NCBI GenBank assembly: GCA_033558025.1
Contig: JAUCEF010000011.1
Coordinates: forward strand, 868,001-932,000
Direction of reading: 5' to 3'
DNA length: 64,000 nucleotides
Source of the DNA: Phytophthora sp. 'mugwort'
Lineage: Eukaryota; Oomycota; Peronosporomycetes; Peronosporales; Peronosporaceae
Shown: one piece after another, positions 44,899 through 54,190 of the stretch
How positions within the stretch are numbered: the stretch's first letter is position 1
Layout: each line of letters begins with the position of its first letter
Position numbers and translations under genes: made by a program
The notes under the pieces: generated by a model
Database searches by the model: none
Told to the model about the DNA's origin: nothing
Seen by the model: only the letters and a program-made list of their open reading frames with translations

Positions 44899-45648
44899 CG
44901 CAGCCAACTCGATGCGGGAGGCAATCATCAACTACGGACGGAGAGTGCAACCACTGCAGCATTGCCTCGACAGCGCTTTGGCAGGAAGTGAGCGCACCAA
45001 ACACGTCGCAACAGGCATCAAGTTGCAGTTTAATGAGACAGAGCGAGTTTCTTTCGAGAACCTTAAGCATGCTCTCCGTAGCAGCGCTGAGTTGGCCCCT
45101 CCCGATGACACAGCTCAAATGTGTTTGTTGACGGACGACTCCGACACTGGACGGTCCATCATCGTGACTCCGGTCAAGGACAGGATGGCGTCACTGTCCA
45201 AGATCAATAGCATCAACTACTCGTGTGTATGGGTAGAGCGTTCGAAGGGGCTCAAGTAAATTGAAATATGGTCGAGAAGGAGGGATTTCCTATCGTCATA
45301 GCCTGTGACAAACTACATTACCTGCTGATGCGACCTCAAGGATTCAAGATGTTCTGTGATCACCGGAATTTAATACATATTTTGGCTCCAACGGTTGAGA
45401 CCAAGAAACACGTGCGGAAAGCTGCGTCGTTGGGCCATGCGGCTCACTGAGTATCGCTACAATATTGAGCACATTGAGGGCGTCCAGAATGTATGGGCGG
45501 ACATGGTTTCTTGTTGGGCAGGCTCGGCTTCCCCAGCAAGCACACGTGTCCGTCGGATCACAACGCGAGCGACACGGGCTGAGAAGACGAAGCCAGTGCT
45601 CCGGCCATTAGATGATGCGGGTTTTGTATACCTAGTTTGGACGACATG
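44899..45648 (+). pseudogene. Gypsy RT/RNase H fragment
   Basis: The plus strand, in several frames, reads REAIINYGRRVQPLQHCLDS, VSFENLKHALRSSAELAPPD (thumb region before RNase H) and CLLTDDSDTG (RNase H Asp). Then come FKMFCDHRNLIHI near 45340-45380 and LRRWAMRLTEYRYNIEHIEG VQNVWAD near 45420-45500. It is enclosed by the two inverted LTRs and is itself broken by stops at 45257 and later. Gag, protease, RT fingers/palm and integrase are absent. Confidence 0.75.
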
Positions 45649-45793
45649 ATCGCAGCGCAGCACCGCCATCAACTGGAGGCCGTGCGAGGGACAATGGCAC
45701 AGGAAGAACACGACGTTTGGGTGGTAAACGTGAGGATCTGGATCCCACCGAGCGAGAGTTGATCCAGCGGATAGTCTTTGTTGCACACTGTTG

Positions 45794-45849
45794 CGCGCGA
45801 GTCCACCGCGGCCAGGCCACAAGGGGCCTGGCCGCGGTGGACTCGCGCG
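45794..45849. repeat. 25-bp perfect inverted repeat with 6-base loop
   Basis: The arms 45794-45818 and 45825-45849 are exact reverse complements (inner ends GGCCAGGCC / GGCCTGGCC). The loop is ACAAGG at 45819-45824. GC-rich and very stable. It lies between the inverted LTRs, just after the RNase H fragment. The AAGGGGC next to each arm is also repeated. Confidence 0.95.
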
Positions 45850-46116
45850 ACAAGGGGCACAACGTGGGGGCAATCAGGAGTCGAGTTGCGGGGGGGCATC
45901 GAGAGCGAATGAGGCAATCTTGACAGATATCGATGCACCAGTTGGGCCAAGACACTCGTCAGATCGGCTCGTAGCATGGCCGGGGCGGTTGTGGTGCAGT
46001 GAACGCCAGATGAGATGGTCCACATATCGCAGTTAAGAGGCAGCCACAGTACTATACGCTGAGTATGCAGGCAGCTGGCAACTCGGCTATTTGATTGGAT
46101 GAACTCAGCCGGTCGC

Positions 46117-46774
46117 TGAGTTCGGGTGGTTACATTGAGATCTTTGCGAAGAATCGGTCGAGATCCGAGCGAACTTCATTTCACTTGATATTTGAATAGG
46201 AACATAGTTACTAGGAAGAGCCCCTTGAGTGCTCCCGGGAGATAAAATAATAGCAGAGTAACTCTTTCCAAGTTCAAGACAAGTGTACATTATCCGGTAA
46301 GTCGCTGCACGGGCTGGATTATGGTTACCATTGATACCCGAGAGGCATAGCTTGTTGACTGACAGCGCCAAGAGAACTAGGTCGGCCCGGGGAAGGGTGT
46401 GCCTCGCCAAGTGCGAAGGAACAAGCCCTGCCGAACTCGGCGGGCCGGTACGCCGTACAGCCCGGGTACCGTAACACTTCTAGCCAAGAAGCCTTTGCTC
46501 TCGGCGACCCGTCAAAGCGCTAACGCGCCGTCGTCCGCTCTTTAGCGGAGGACACGGAATATCTAAGCCGGAGGCAGTCAGCTCAGCTGACCTCTGTGTA
46601 TGGACTGGCTTGGGGCACGTGGTCTCGGAGGAAGCGAGACGCCACTGTCCCCGAAGGGCTGAACCGCTAGGGGCAACCCAGCGCAGGCCAACAAGGGCCG
46701 ACTAGCTCGGCTATTGTTGTGGTTCTTGTCTAAGTAACCACATCTGACGATTTTGTGTGTGATGCAATACCACA
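46117..46774 (+). repeat. 658-bp LTR in plus orientation
   Basis: Begins TGAGTTCGGGTGG and ends GATGCAATACCACA. It is nearly identical to 44242-44898 but inverted. No polypurine tract precedes it, no primer site follows, and the flanks (GGTCGC before, ATGACG after) do not match, so it is not a simple solo LTR with a target duplication. A tyrosine-recombinase ORF is cut at its right edge. Confidence 0.85.
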
Positions 46775-48886
46775 ATGACGTTGGCCGCTTTCACGCAATG
46801 GATCCGAATGACCCCCCGTCGATTTGTCGATGGCCACCGGGCCCCACTGCTCTGAGCTTCAGTCGAGGTAGAAGAAAGCTAGGACGATTGATCCACACAA
46901 CAGATCGTTCTCGAGATCGCCCCGGGCTCTGAGCTCGTGCATCTTGAGCAGCATCGGTGTAGTAACTGGTTGCTTCCGGTTCACGTCACCATGGGTGCGC
47001 ATGTATCCTTGAGCGATGAGCTCAAATTCCGGGTCAAGGTAATCGAGTTTGGCGCTCTGAACTGCCTTGTGTGCGAATGCCACTGCTGCCATTTTCCCGT
47101 CGAAGGTCTGGTACTTGTTTCCTTTCCTTGCCTTGTTGTGCCCTTCTGAAGCACACAATGCCGCGAACAGTCCGCGACCATCCGTGCTTGCTGTGCCTGG
47201 GCAGTTCGTTAATCCACATGGGAATCCGAAAAGTCGTTGCAGAAGGTCTCCCAGGACTTGACGTTCCTGCTTTAACCTTACAAGCGTCCCGGCTTAGACT
47301 GAAGCTTGCTTGAGCTGGTCTCGCTTCTCCTCCACGCGCCGGCGTCTGTCGCAATCTGTTGCATATTACAATAGTTAGTACTGCCATCCCCGTGGATGTC
47401 GCACTTCGAAGTCTTCTCCAATCTTTGTCGAATCGTGTGCGTCGTGAAGTGCAGCCTGCAGCTAGGCAAGGCACACTGCCGCAGGGCATGCTGTCCGTCC
47501 CGAGACTTGCAATTCATCTTGTCGACAGTTTTGTGGTCCATTGCTCGCCGTGAATGACCACGTGGCACCAGGGGCCCTCCGTAGATAGGCTTGGTCCCCA
47601 CGTCTCTGTGACATTGGCCAGGGCATGTGCAAGCTCGTTGCCGTCTCGGGCCTGACCCTGTTGTTTGATATGCAGACACTCCTGGAGTTTTCATACTCGT
47701 GATGCAGATTTTCCCTTTCCCCACGATTACCAGCCAGTCTCGTCGAAGGCCTTGGTGTGGTCGCACAGGTTCATCGGCATCCCCGCGAACTCAGTCCGGA
47801 ATACGAGAGCCTTCCACCTCTGCAAATGCTTCCGAAGAAACTCTGTCATCGGAACACCTGAACTCGTGAGTCTCCGACAACTGTTCTGAACCGCCGTCAA
47901 GCGCTGGATAAATCGTTTCGTGATCGAAATGAAGCTGATCACGTGTCGAAGAACGCCGATTATGCTGTCCAGTCGCTTTCTTGACAGGAAAGCCTTTCCC
48001 AACGTTTCCGTCAGAACGGATCACAGTTTGTCGATATTTTTTTCTCTGTGGAACTGTGATGCACTCGTCAGGGATGTTCCAGTCGATTCCCACTGCATGA
48101 AAGACACGCGACCAGGTCGTGAATTTGCCTTCACGCCAGCTCTCTGAGCCAAGCACCAAATTGACTCCGTCTCTAAGACGCTTCTCTGCCTTCTAAAGGC
48201 GATCGCCGACGTCGACTTCAATGAGGACAATGTCATCTACCCAGTGGAACGACTAAAAGGGCTCCAAATGTCCGAGCACGATGGATTGTCCGGTGCGCAA
48301 GTAAGGTCAACGGCTTTACCGAAGATAGCAAAGAGCCCCGGTGAAGCTGTCTATCCGAAGACGGCCATGTCGGAGACAATGCCATGAGAGGAGCTAGGCA
48401 AACGTCCCCCAAAAGCTGACGCATGATCCGCGTGTACTGGCACGTGGCGAAAGGCTTCAGCGATATCTGCGATCATGGCGTAAATGTTGTACCCTGGATT
48501 CCGGCGACGAAGTTCACAAACGTGACGCGCGATGGAGACGAACGGGGCCAAATTCGCATCGGGAGGGCCTCCGAGGCCGTCTACGCGTTGATGGTCTGTC
48601 CGTCTGGCGCAGACAAGTCGTGGATAATCCGAGCATTTAGATGCAGGGGCTTGTCCTTCTTCGGCACCAAGGCAAACGCGCTCGAGTGAAACGTGGGGTC
48701 GCGTTCAGAGGCTTGCATGGTCGCGATGATGGCACGACCCTTGTAGTAATCGGCAAGCAGTTTGTCAATCACGAGATCCGCACCTGTACGGGCACCGGGA
48801 TAGTTGTAGGGTGTCGCACTCGGGCCCCATCGCGCAGAAGGGCCCTTCCAGGGAGGAACCAGTCCGTCCTGCGCGATGGCGCACAA
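46775..48886 (-). mobile_element. DIRS-like (tyrosine recombinase) retrotransposon: RT, RNase H region and truncated recombinase
   Basis: The minus strand reads HSSAFALVPKKDKPLHLNAR IIHDLSAPDGQTINA near 48580-48700. IYAMIADIAEAFRHVPVHAD lies near 48430-48490 and FVDDIVLIEV near 48230. KFTTWSRVFHAVGIDWNIPD lies near 48070-48130. This RT order and signature (IIHDL, AFRHVP, DDIVLIEVD) fit retrotransposons that use a tyrosine recombinase instead of a DDE integrase. Downstream, KARKGNKYQTFDGKMAAVAF, DPEFELIAQGYMRTHGDVNR and VTTPMLLKMHELRARGDLEN (46859-47158) match the recombinase N-terminal domain. The catalytic Arg-His-Tyr part is missing because the element ends at the LTR border (46774). Frameshifts are frequent. 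Confidence 0.65.
46859..47158 (-). pseudogene. Tyrosine recombinase N-terminal domain, truncated
   Basis: A 99-codon open frame with a SAM-like core-binding layout stops 85 bases from the LTR boundary. The continuation in another frame (SSEQWGPVAIDKSTGGH) ends at the boundary. The catalytic half is absent. Confidence 0.55.
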
Positions 48887-49243
48887 GAGGTCGAGGTGCG
48901 GGTACGCAGCCAGATGGGTACGATACAGCCATGGGTAAAAGGCCTAGTTCGGACGAGGGTCAGCCGCGGTCTGGCCGCGGAAAAGGGCGAGAGTTCCTGG
49001 AATCCCAAACCCAGGGTCTGCCACTAAAGCATCCAGGATGCGAAGATCAACGTCCGGAACGACGTGGGGACCTGGTCCAGCCGCCAGAGCCAACCGGAAG
49101 CGGAACTCCACGCGCACAGCAGCTGACCGAAGCGCATCGAAACTCGCGCGGGGTACACACCGAGGGCGACCTCGAACACAGCAGGATCGGGTTGACGGTG
49201 TGTCGAACCACGACGGAAGCGATGCCGCCAACGTGAAAACGCG

Positions 49244-49765
49244 CTAAGGCGATCGCGAACGCGCGACTGGAGGATGGCCAGGCCGATCGTCGGACAGCTG
49301 GACGAAGCGTGCTCGAATAAGATGGGCTACTCGGTGGAGATCATGAAGGGCGAGCGACCAGGTCGCCGCCACGTGAGCTAATAGGTCGGGTATTATCGGT
49401 GCAGCCAGGGGCGAGAGGCGAAGCAGGGCCGCAGGACTCTGAGCCGAAGCATACGACGGATGACACGGCCAGCTTGTGCCTGACAAGGTGAGGTCTGCCG
49501 CGGGGAACGGACCCGTGACCCAAATGCAAAGACCATCAGCAGCTGTGGTGGAAGCGCGGAGAATGGCGTGAAGACAAATGAGAGTGTCAACGGAGCCCTG
49601 GGCCCAAATTGCACCGATCAACGGAGCCAGATGTGGTGCCCGGCACGCAAATCGACACAGTGTCTGGGCGATAACCACCCGAGAGTCACCATAGACATCC
49701 ACCCGGGGAAACGTGAACGCGGTTCGAATCCAACGTAAGTACGCGAGAAGACCCTCAGCCTCCAT
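49244..49765 (-). pseudogene. RNase H-like ORF
   Basis: The minus-strand frame starts near 49765 with NNVMEAEGLLAYLRW, then RVDVYGDSRVVIAQTL. Further on, in part in another frame, it reads ASTTAADGL. The Glu, GDS and final Asp pattern resembles an RNase H fold of the retroelement type. It lies upstream of the DIRS RT, where no RNase H is expected (the usual order is RT then RNase H). It may be the tail of another element or a rearranged piece. Not firmly identified. Confidence 0.45.
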
Positions 49766-49936
49766 GACGTTGTTGGAGTGTGAGTCCAGGACGTGGTGGC
49801 CTGCCCACGGATGAGACGATGGTCACTTGACCAGACGCACTAGGCAAAGGCACACCGACCGTTCAATGCCGAAAGCCACTGACAAAGGCGGCGGCCAGTG
49901 TCGACCGGTCCATAATCAGCACGTGAGACTCTCTCT

Positions 49937-50140
49937 GAGACAACGTCCGGTGATGACGTCGAGGTTCCAGGCACCGTAGCAGCACGCAGACCAGCGTCCG
50001 AAGCCGATGGGCCTAGGCTGGCGACGCTCTGTGCGTCCGAGACAACACCCGGTGGTGAAGAAGAGGTACCAGACACCGTAGCGGTACGCAGACTAGAGCC
50101 CGACGCCGATGGGTCCGCGCCGAGGGGACACTGAGCCTCA
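49937..50140. repeat. 102-bp imperfect tandem duplication
   Basis: Two adjacent copies each begin GAGACAAC (49937 and 50039) and share CCGTAGC(A/G)G and GCCGATGGG blocks at the same offsets. The period is 34 codons. They lie inside the gag-like region. Confidence 0.75.
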
Positions 50141-51263
50141 GTGCCAGCACGATGGTGCTAGTGTCGGCATCATGGAAGCTCGAACCGATCGAAGTGGTAG
50201 CGTCAGACGCAGTAGAAGACACGGGAGGAAATAAAACAGCCGTTGTTGGGTTACCCGGAAAGGTACAGCCCTTCACCAATTGAAACCGAACGCACACTTG
50301 TTTGCCATTGACCGCCAGGATCTGGTCTCGTATCTGCTTGGGAATGATAGAAGAGCCGGCTTCAGGCCGGGCCCCTGCTGCACGAGTATCACGACGGGGG
50401 CATGACCGCGCGGGGGGGGGGGGTCTGAAGCCGGGTGTCCCCGGGAACCAAACAAGCCGTTTGAAATACCGAATTCACGACTGCATCATTCATGACTCGA
50501 ATAACAAGATGCTGGTAGGCTGGAGAGTCGCGGCGAAGAGAGCTTAGAGCTCGAGAACCCGTCTCGCGAAGGTTCACTCCATGGAGAAGGTCGTCGAACA
50601 GATCGGAGAAAATCGCTTGGTACAAGTTGCACATGGCGTACAGAAGCTGAGATGGTGCGTTCCGTTGGAGCGACCTGACCAAGTCGCCATGCACTGTGCG
50701 GAACACTGCGGCAAGGTCAGAGGGTTACCACAGTGACGCAGCGTCATGAATCGTGTAAAGCGTCTGATGCAACTGATCCGCCCGGCGGATCTGCATAGCA
50801 GGTGCCGGTGCTGGACCACCCCATTGGGAGTCCTCGTGAATCACGGTCCGATCCTGATGATATGCACTTGGTACATCGGAAGACAGGAAATAGTCGAAGG
50901 GTTGGCTGAAAAAGTCGACCGAGAACAGCATCTTCGTCGTCACTTTGGTGGCCCGGTACTGGCTACGAAAGCACTCTTGGCAGAGAATGAAGCAGACTCG
51001 ATCGTGCGGATACATATTAGCAAACCGGGAGAAAACAGCGTCCGTACCTGTATCTCGGTCCTGGAACCGTGAGCCAACTCGGGCGGCGTCATGAACGGTC
51101 AATTCACTGGTAGAAGGCCGAAACAGGTGTTACCCCTATCGGCCAATTGTTGCCCCTGGGGCGGCCGAGCCGGGGAGAACGAGCACCTATCCCGCCTAGC
51201 GGAGCGCGAACGACGCCGGGAAGGCTCCTGGACCGAGATCGGGAATGGTGGTGCCGACGCGGC

Positions 51264-51287
51264 GGGGGGGGGGGGGGGGGGGGGGGG
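51264..51287 (+). repeat. 24-base G homopolymer
   Basis: An uninterrupted run of 24 G (after GGC). On the minus strand it would encode a poly-Pro run inside the SR-rich gag-like ORF. A shorter 12-G run lies at about 50412-50423. Confidence 0.9.
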
Positions 51288-51908
51288 CATGACGTGAGCG
51301 CCGAACAACACGGTCACGCCGACGTGACCGACAGCGGGAACGGCCGCGCTGGGGAGAACGGGGGGAACGACCGTGTCGGTGCGGCGAACGTGATCGAGAT
51401 CGTCGACCGCGTGAGAGCGCAGGGCGATGGTCAGACCCAGGGCCGTGATGCGAGCGAGGGGGCGAACGGGAATGTGCAGTTGCATGGTAGCGAAAGTGTC
51501 CGGTCCCTATGCCGTCACGGGTGCGGCCAGATCCGGGAGGCGATCGGGAGCGGTCAAACATGTTGGGCCGGGTCAGCGAGTCGGGGATGTCGGCGCCTGG
51601 CGCCGGATCTCGATTGTCAGGGAAAGCCGATGAATGGCGTGCCGCTATTCCTGACAATGGAACGGCCGGTTGCTGTTAGATGGACACCACGGAAGCCGAC
51701 AGAACCAAAACTTGCGATCGAAGGGCGGTATTGTTTGCGTGCTGTTCCAGAAGCAGTGCCTGCATGAGTGCCTCCCCCGAGAGACCGACCATGGGCTGGT
51801 TTGTTGATGGGTCCGTGGGCCCAGGGCCTGGCCCTTGCGTAGCGGAGGCCGGAACGGCTCCCACTGGTTGTGCGCCAGGCGTTAGTTGGAGACGCGAAGG
51901 CAGCGGCG

Positions 51909-53132
51909 TCAGAACTGATCGCCTGATGTCAAGTCGGCTTTAATCCGGGTTAGGAGCGGAAGCTTGGCGTCGGCAAACTGGTGCATGGTGGTGACGTCCA
52001 GTGATGCGTTGTCATCTTCGTGGGCTATGGACGCCCTTGGCGGGTGGACCACACTCCACGTATAGTCCGCCGGAATGACAGCCGTCTTGGTGCCGCGTGG
52101 GGTTACATACACCACCACTTGAAAACCCAAATCCACCGTGGCAGCGCCTTCTACCCCATGGGCGGGGAAGGCCTGGGCAAGATGCGTGCGCACGGATGCA
52201 CGGTCGGTGAACGACGAGGCGCTGATGAACCGCCAGGCGGTGCCAAAACGAGGGGCCGCAGTGTCGAGGGGAGGCCATGGTAGAAGCCCAACACGAACTC
52301 ATCCCGTGAGATAACTTGGCTGCGAGCGTCGACCAGCGGGACGGCGACCACCTGGTGGCGCTCCCCAGTGTAGCTGCAGATGGCTACCATGCAGTATAAC
52401 CACAGCCTGGCTCCTGGAGCAGGTTGATGTCGTCCACGAGGGCTATGGACGAAGCCAGTCGGTGGTCGAGGACTTGGCTGCAGAGGAACACGTCAGACGT
52501 GAGCTTGGTGAACTTGGTGAACTTGCGCGGCGTCGCCACGAAGAACTGGGTGAACCGGAGAAAGCGAAAGCAGACAGCAAGGGACGCTCCTGGAACTGGC
52601 TTGCCAGGTTGTGGGAAGTCTGCGTCAGACGCCAGTGCGGGATCCAGTACGGCACCTCAACATGCTCGCGAATGGCCGGCTGGATGTCCTCCAAGCGCTC
52701 ACCAGGGAAAAGAAACGTCAGGAGGACCTGCCAGACAGGTCGCTTCACGCCGTCAGCGTCGTCGAAGAAGGGGCCGGGTCCTCGGCCCGGAGCTGGGGGT
52801 CGCCGATCAGCGTCGCGTACACAGGGCCAACCCAAGTTCCTCCGAGTTCATCAGGGGCCTCTAGACAAACAGTTCGCCCGCCGAGGCCGACGTATGAGTC
52901 CCGAGAAGGGTTCCTGGCGGGAACCGAAGGCTTCGATGCGACGACGTGCATAAAAAATTCTCGCTGGCACCCTGGCTGCTTCTTCTTCGTGGAGCTCTGA
53001 GCTCGGTGCTGCTCTGAGGGCTGGATGGCAAACGGCGAATGACTTGCTCGTTTGCTTCCGGTTCGGAAACCCCGGTTGAGTTCTTCGAGGTTTTTCGTAC
53101 TTAACCGCACACATAATTTTTGGAATGGCCAC
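51909..53132 (-). other. Unidentified minus-strand ORF cluster
   Basis: Overlapping frames of 60-130 codons with Arg- and Pro-rich composition, such as RPVWQVLLTFLFPGERLEDI near 52690 and HLAQAFPAHGVEGAATVDLG near 52160. I recognise no domain. By position and GC content it is probably the 5' end of the same retrotransposon block. It ends where the sequence becomes AT-rich at about 53130. Confidence 0.3.
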
Positions 53133-53497
53133 TAGCGGTTACCAACTTCGGATTAATCCAATTAGACAAAAATATATTACTAACAATACACGTAGTGGCT
53201 GTTGGTTGTTAGTCATACTTAAAATCACTTCGGCATCATACAAAGGTAAAGTCACTTACTACGTGTATTAGGTACTAAATTATACCACATGTCACGTGCC
53301 GTTCTAATTATAAATAGTGGCATTCTATTAGAATAAGGCAAAATCGCTGCCTAAGAAATGAGGCCCTACGTCGTCGTCCATTCACAGTCCAAGTAACACG
53401 CTGCGTGCTTCTCGTGACCTACATGTACAAGAGCGTCACAATACCATCATCGCCAGCTCTCTAGTCTTCACCTTTGTCGACCGCGGAGGCCTTTTTC
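53133..53497. other. AT-rich spacer between transposon block and gene block
   Basis: No gene. Base composition drops sharply to AT-rich. It contains the upstream region of the small Cys-rich gene. No clear oomycete initiator was found. Confidence 0.5.
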
Positions 53498-53785
53498 ATG
53501 GCGGACTGTGTTGAGTGCATCCTCGGCGGCCTCGACGTAAATTGTGAGTGCGACTACTGCGAGTTCGAGCGATGTAACGACTGGTGTGATACGCTCGCGG
53601 ACTGTGACGCGGGCGACTGCGTCGACTTCTGCACCTGTAACGGCTCCTGTTGCGACCTGATGGCCAAGCCCGACGGCATTTCCACCGATGGCGGCTACGT
53701 CTCCATGAACTCCCGAGAGGCGACCGGATTGGGGGCCGTTCCAGTGGTACCCGTTGCAGTGAACTTCTCCCCGCCGACTGGGTAG
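53498..53785 (+). CDS. Small Cys-rich acidic protein, unknown function
   Basis: 95 residues with 13 cysteines in the first 52 (MADCVEC...CTCNGSCCDLM), many Asp and Glu, and a tail without cysteines ending VPVVPVAVNFSPPTG. No signal peptide or membrane segment is seen, so it may be cytosolic, perhaps a metal- or zinc-binding or structural protein. That is inference. I chose ATG 53498; the in-frame TTG eight codons upstream is unlikely. It lies about 400 bases before the CD36-like gene. A second small Cys-rich gene (56726) follows that gene and has a similar design: a Cys cluster first, then a Pro/Val tail (IIAVPVKMQPITPGE). Confidence 0.65.
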   Translation: MADCVECILGGLDVNCECDYCEFERCNDWCDTLADCDAGDCVDFCTCNGSCCDLMAKPDGISTDGGYVSMNSREATGLGAVPVVPVAVNFSPPTG

Positions 53786-54114
53786 CACACACACTTTAAT
53801 CCACGTGCACAACATACACATACGTTAAATAGAGTACTGTAGTACAGTAGATGCCTCGAGTTCGAGCTCACTAACTGAAATGCATCCCATTCTGCACCCA
53901 TACAATTGAACGGTGGTGGTGTAGTCACTGTGATGGGTTTGCTCCATGTTTCTATGATGACCCGAGATTTCGATGACTCTCGTCATCTCCGGCAGTACAT
54001 GATGTACATGTACCACCGCCTACCGCACATAAGCTCCTCTCGTCAGGACTGAAACTTTTACTTGTGTATCGTCGACCGCATTGTCGACTCGCTGGTCAAG
54101 TTCGAATCGAATCC

Positions 54115-54127
54115 TCATTTGCAAATT
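54115..54127 (+). promoter_or_regulatory. Possible initiator of the CD36-like gene
   Basis: TCATTTGCAAATT is an initiator-like match about 64-76 bases before the ATG at 54191. Weaker than the elicitin elements. Confidence 0.45.
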
Positions 54128-54190
54128 CGCCGACTACCTCTGAGGTCGATCTCCGCTTCGTCTTTATCCCTTCAGCACTTCACCTTAATC

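Larger units (their letters stand above)
49840..51864 (-). pseudogene. Gag-like region of a retrotransposon (SR-rich)
   Basis: Minus-strand frames, broken several times. A start near 51864 (GPTDPSTNQPMVGLSGEALM) leads to a Ser/Arg/Pro-rich stretch (RSRSPHRHGRSPRSPQRGRS, near 51330-51390) and a poly-Pro run coded by a 24-base G/C tract. A helical block follows (FANMYPHDRVCFILCQECFR; VHGDLVRSLQRNAPSQLLYA MCNLYQAIF; 50390-51100). A GKQVCVRFQLVKGCTFPG motif near 50240-50300 resembles the Cys-rich finger of DIRS gag. I take it as the gag of the element whose RT lies at 48.2-48.9 kb. That is an inference from order and orientation. Confidence 0.45.

Noticed and set aside
52424..53000. Plus-strand frames of 130-160 codons at 52424-53000
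   Set aside because: Overlap the unidentified minus-strand frames, are Arg/Pro-rich and lack domains; likely decayed transposon sequence rather than genes.
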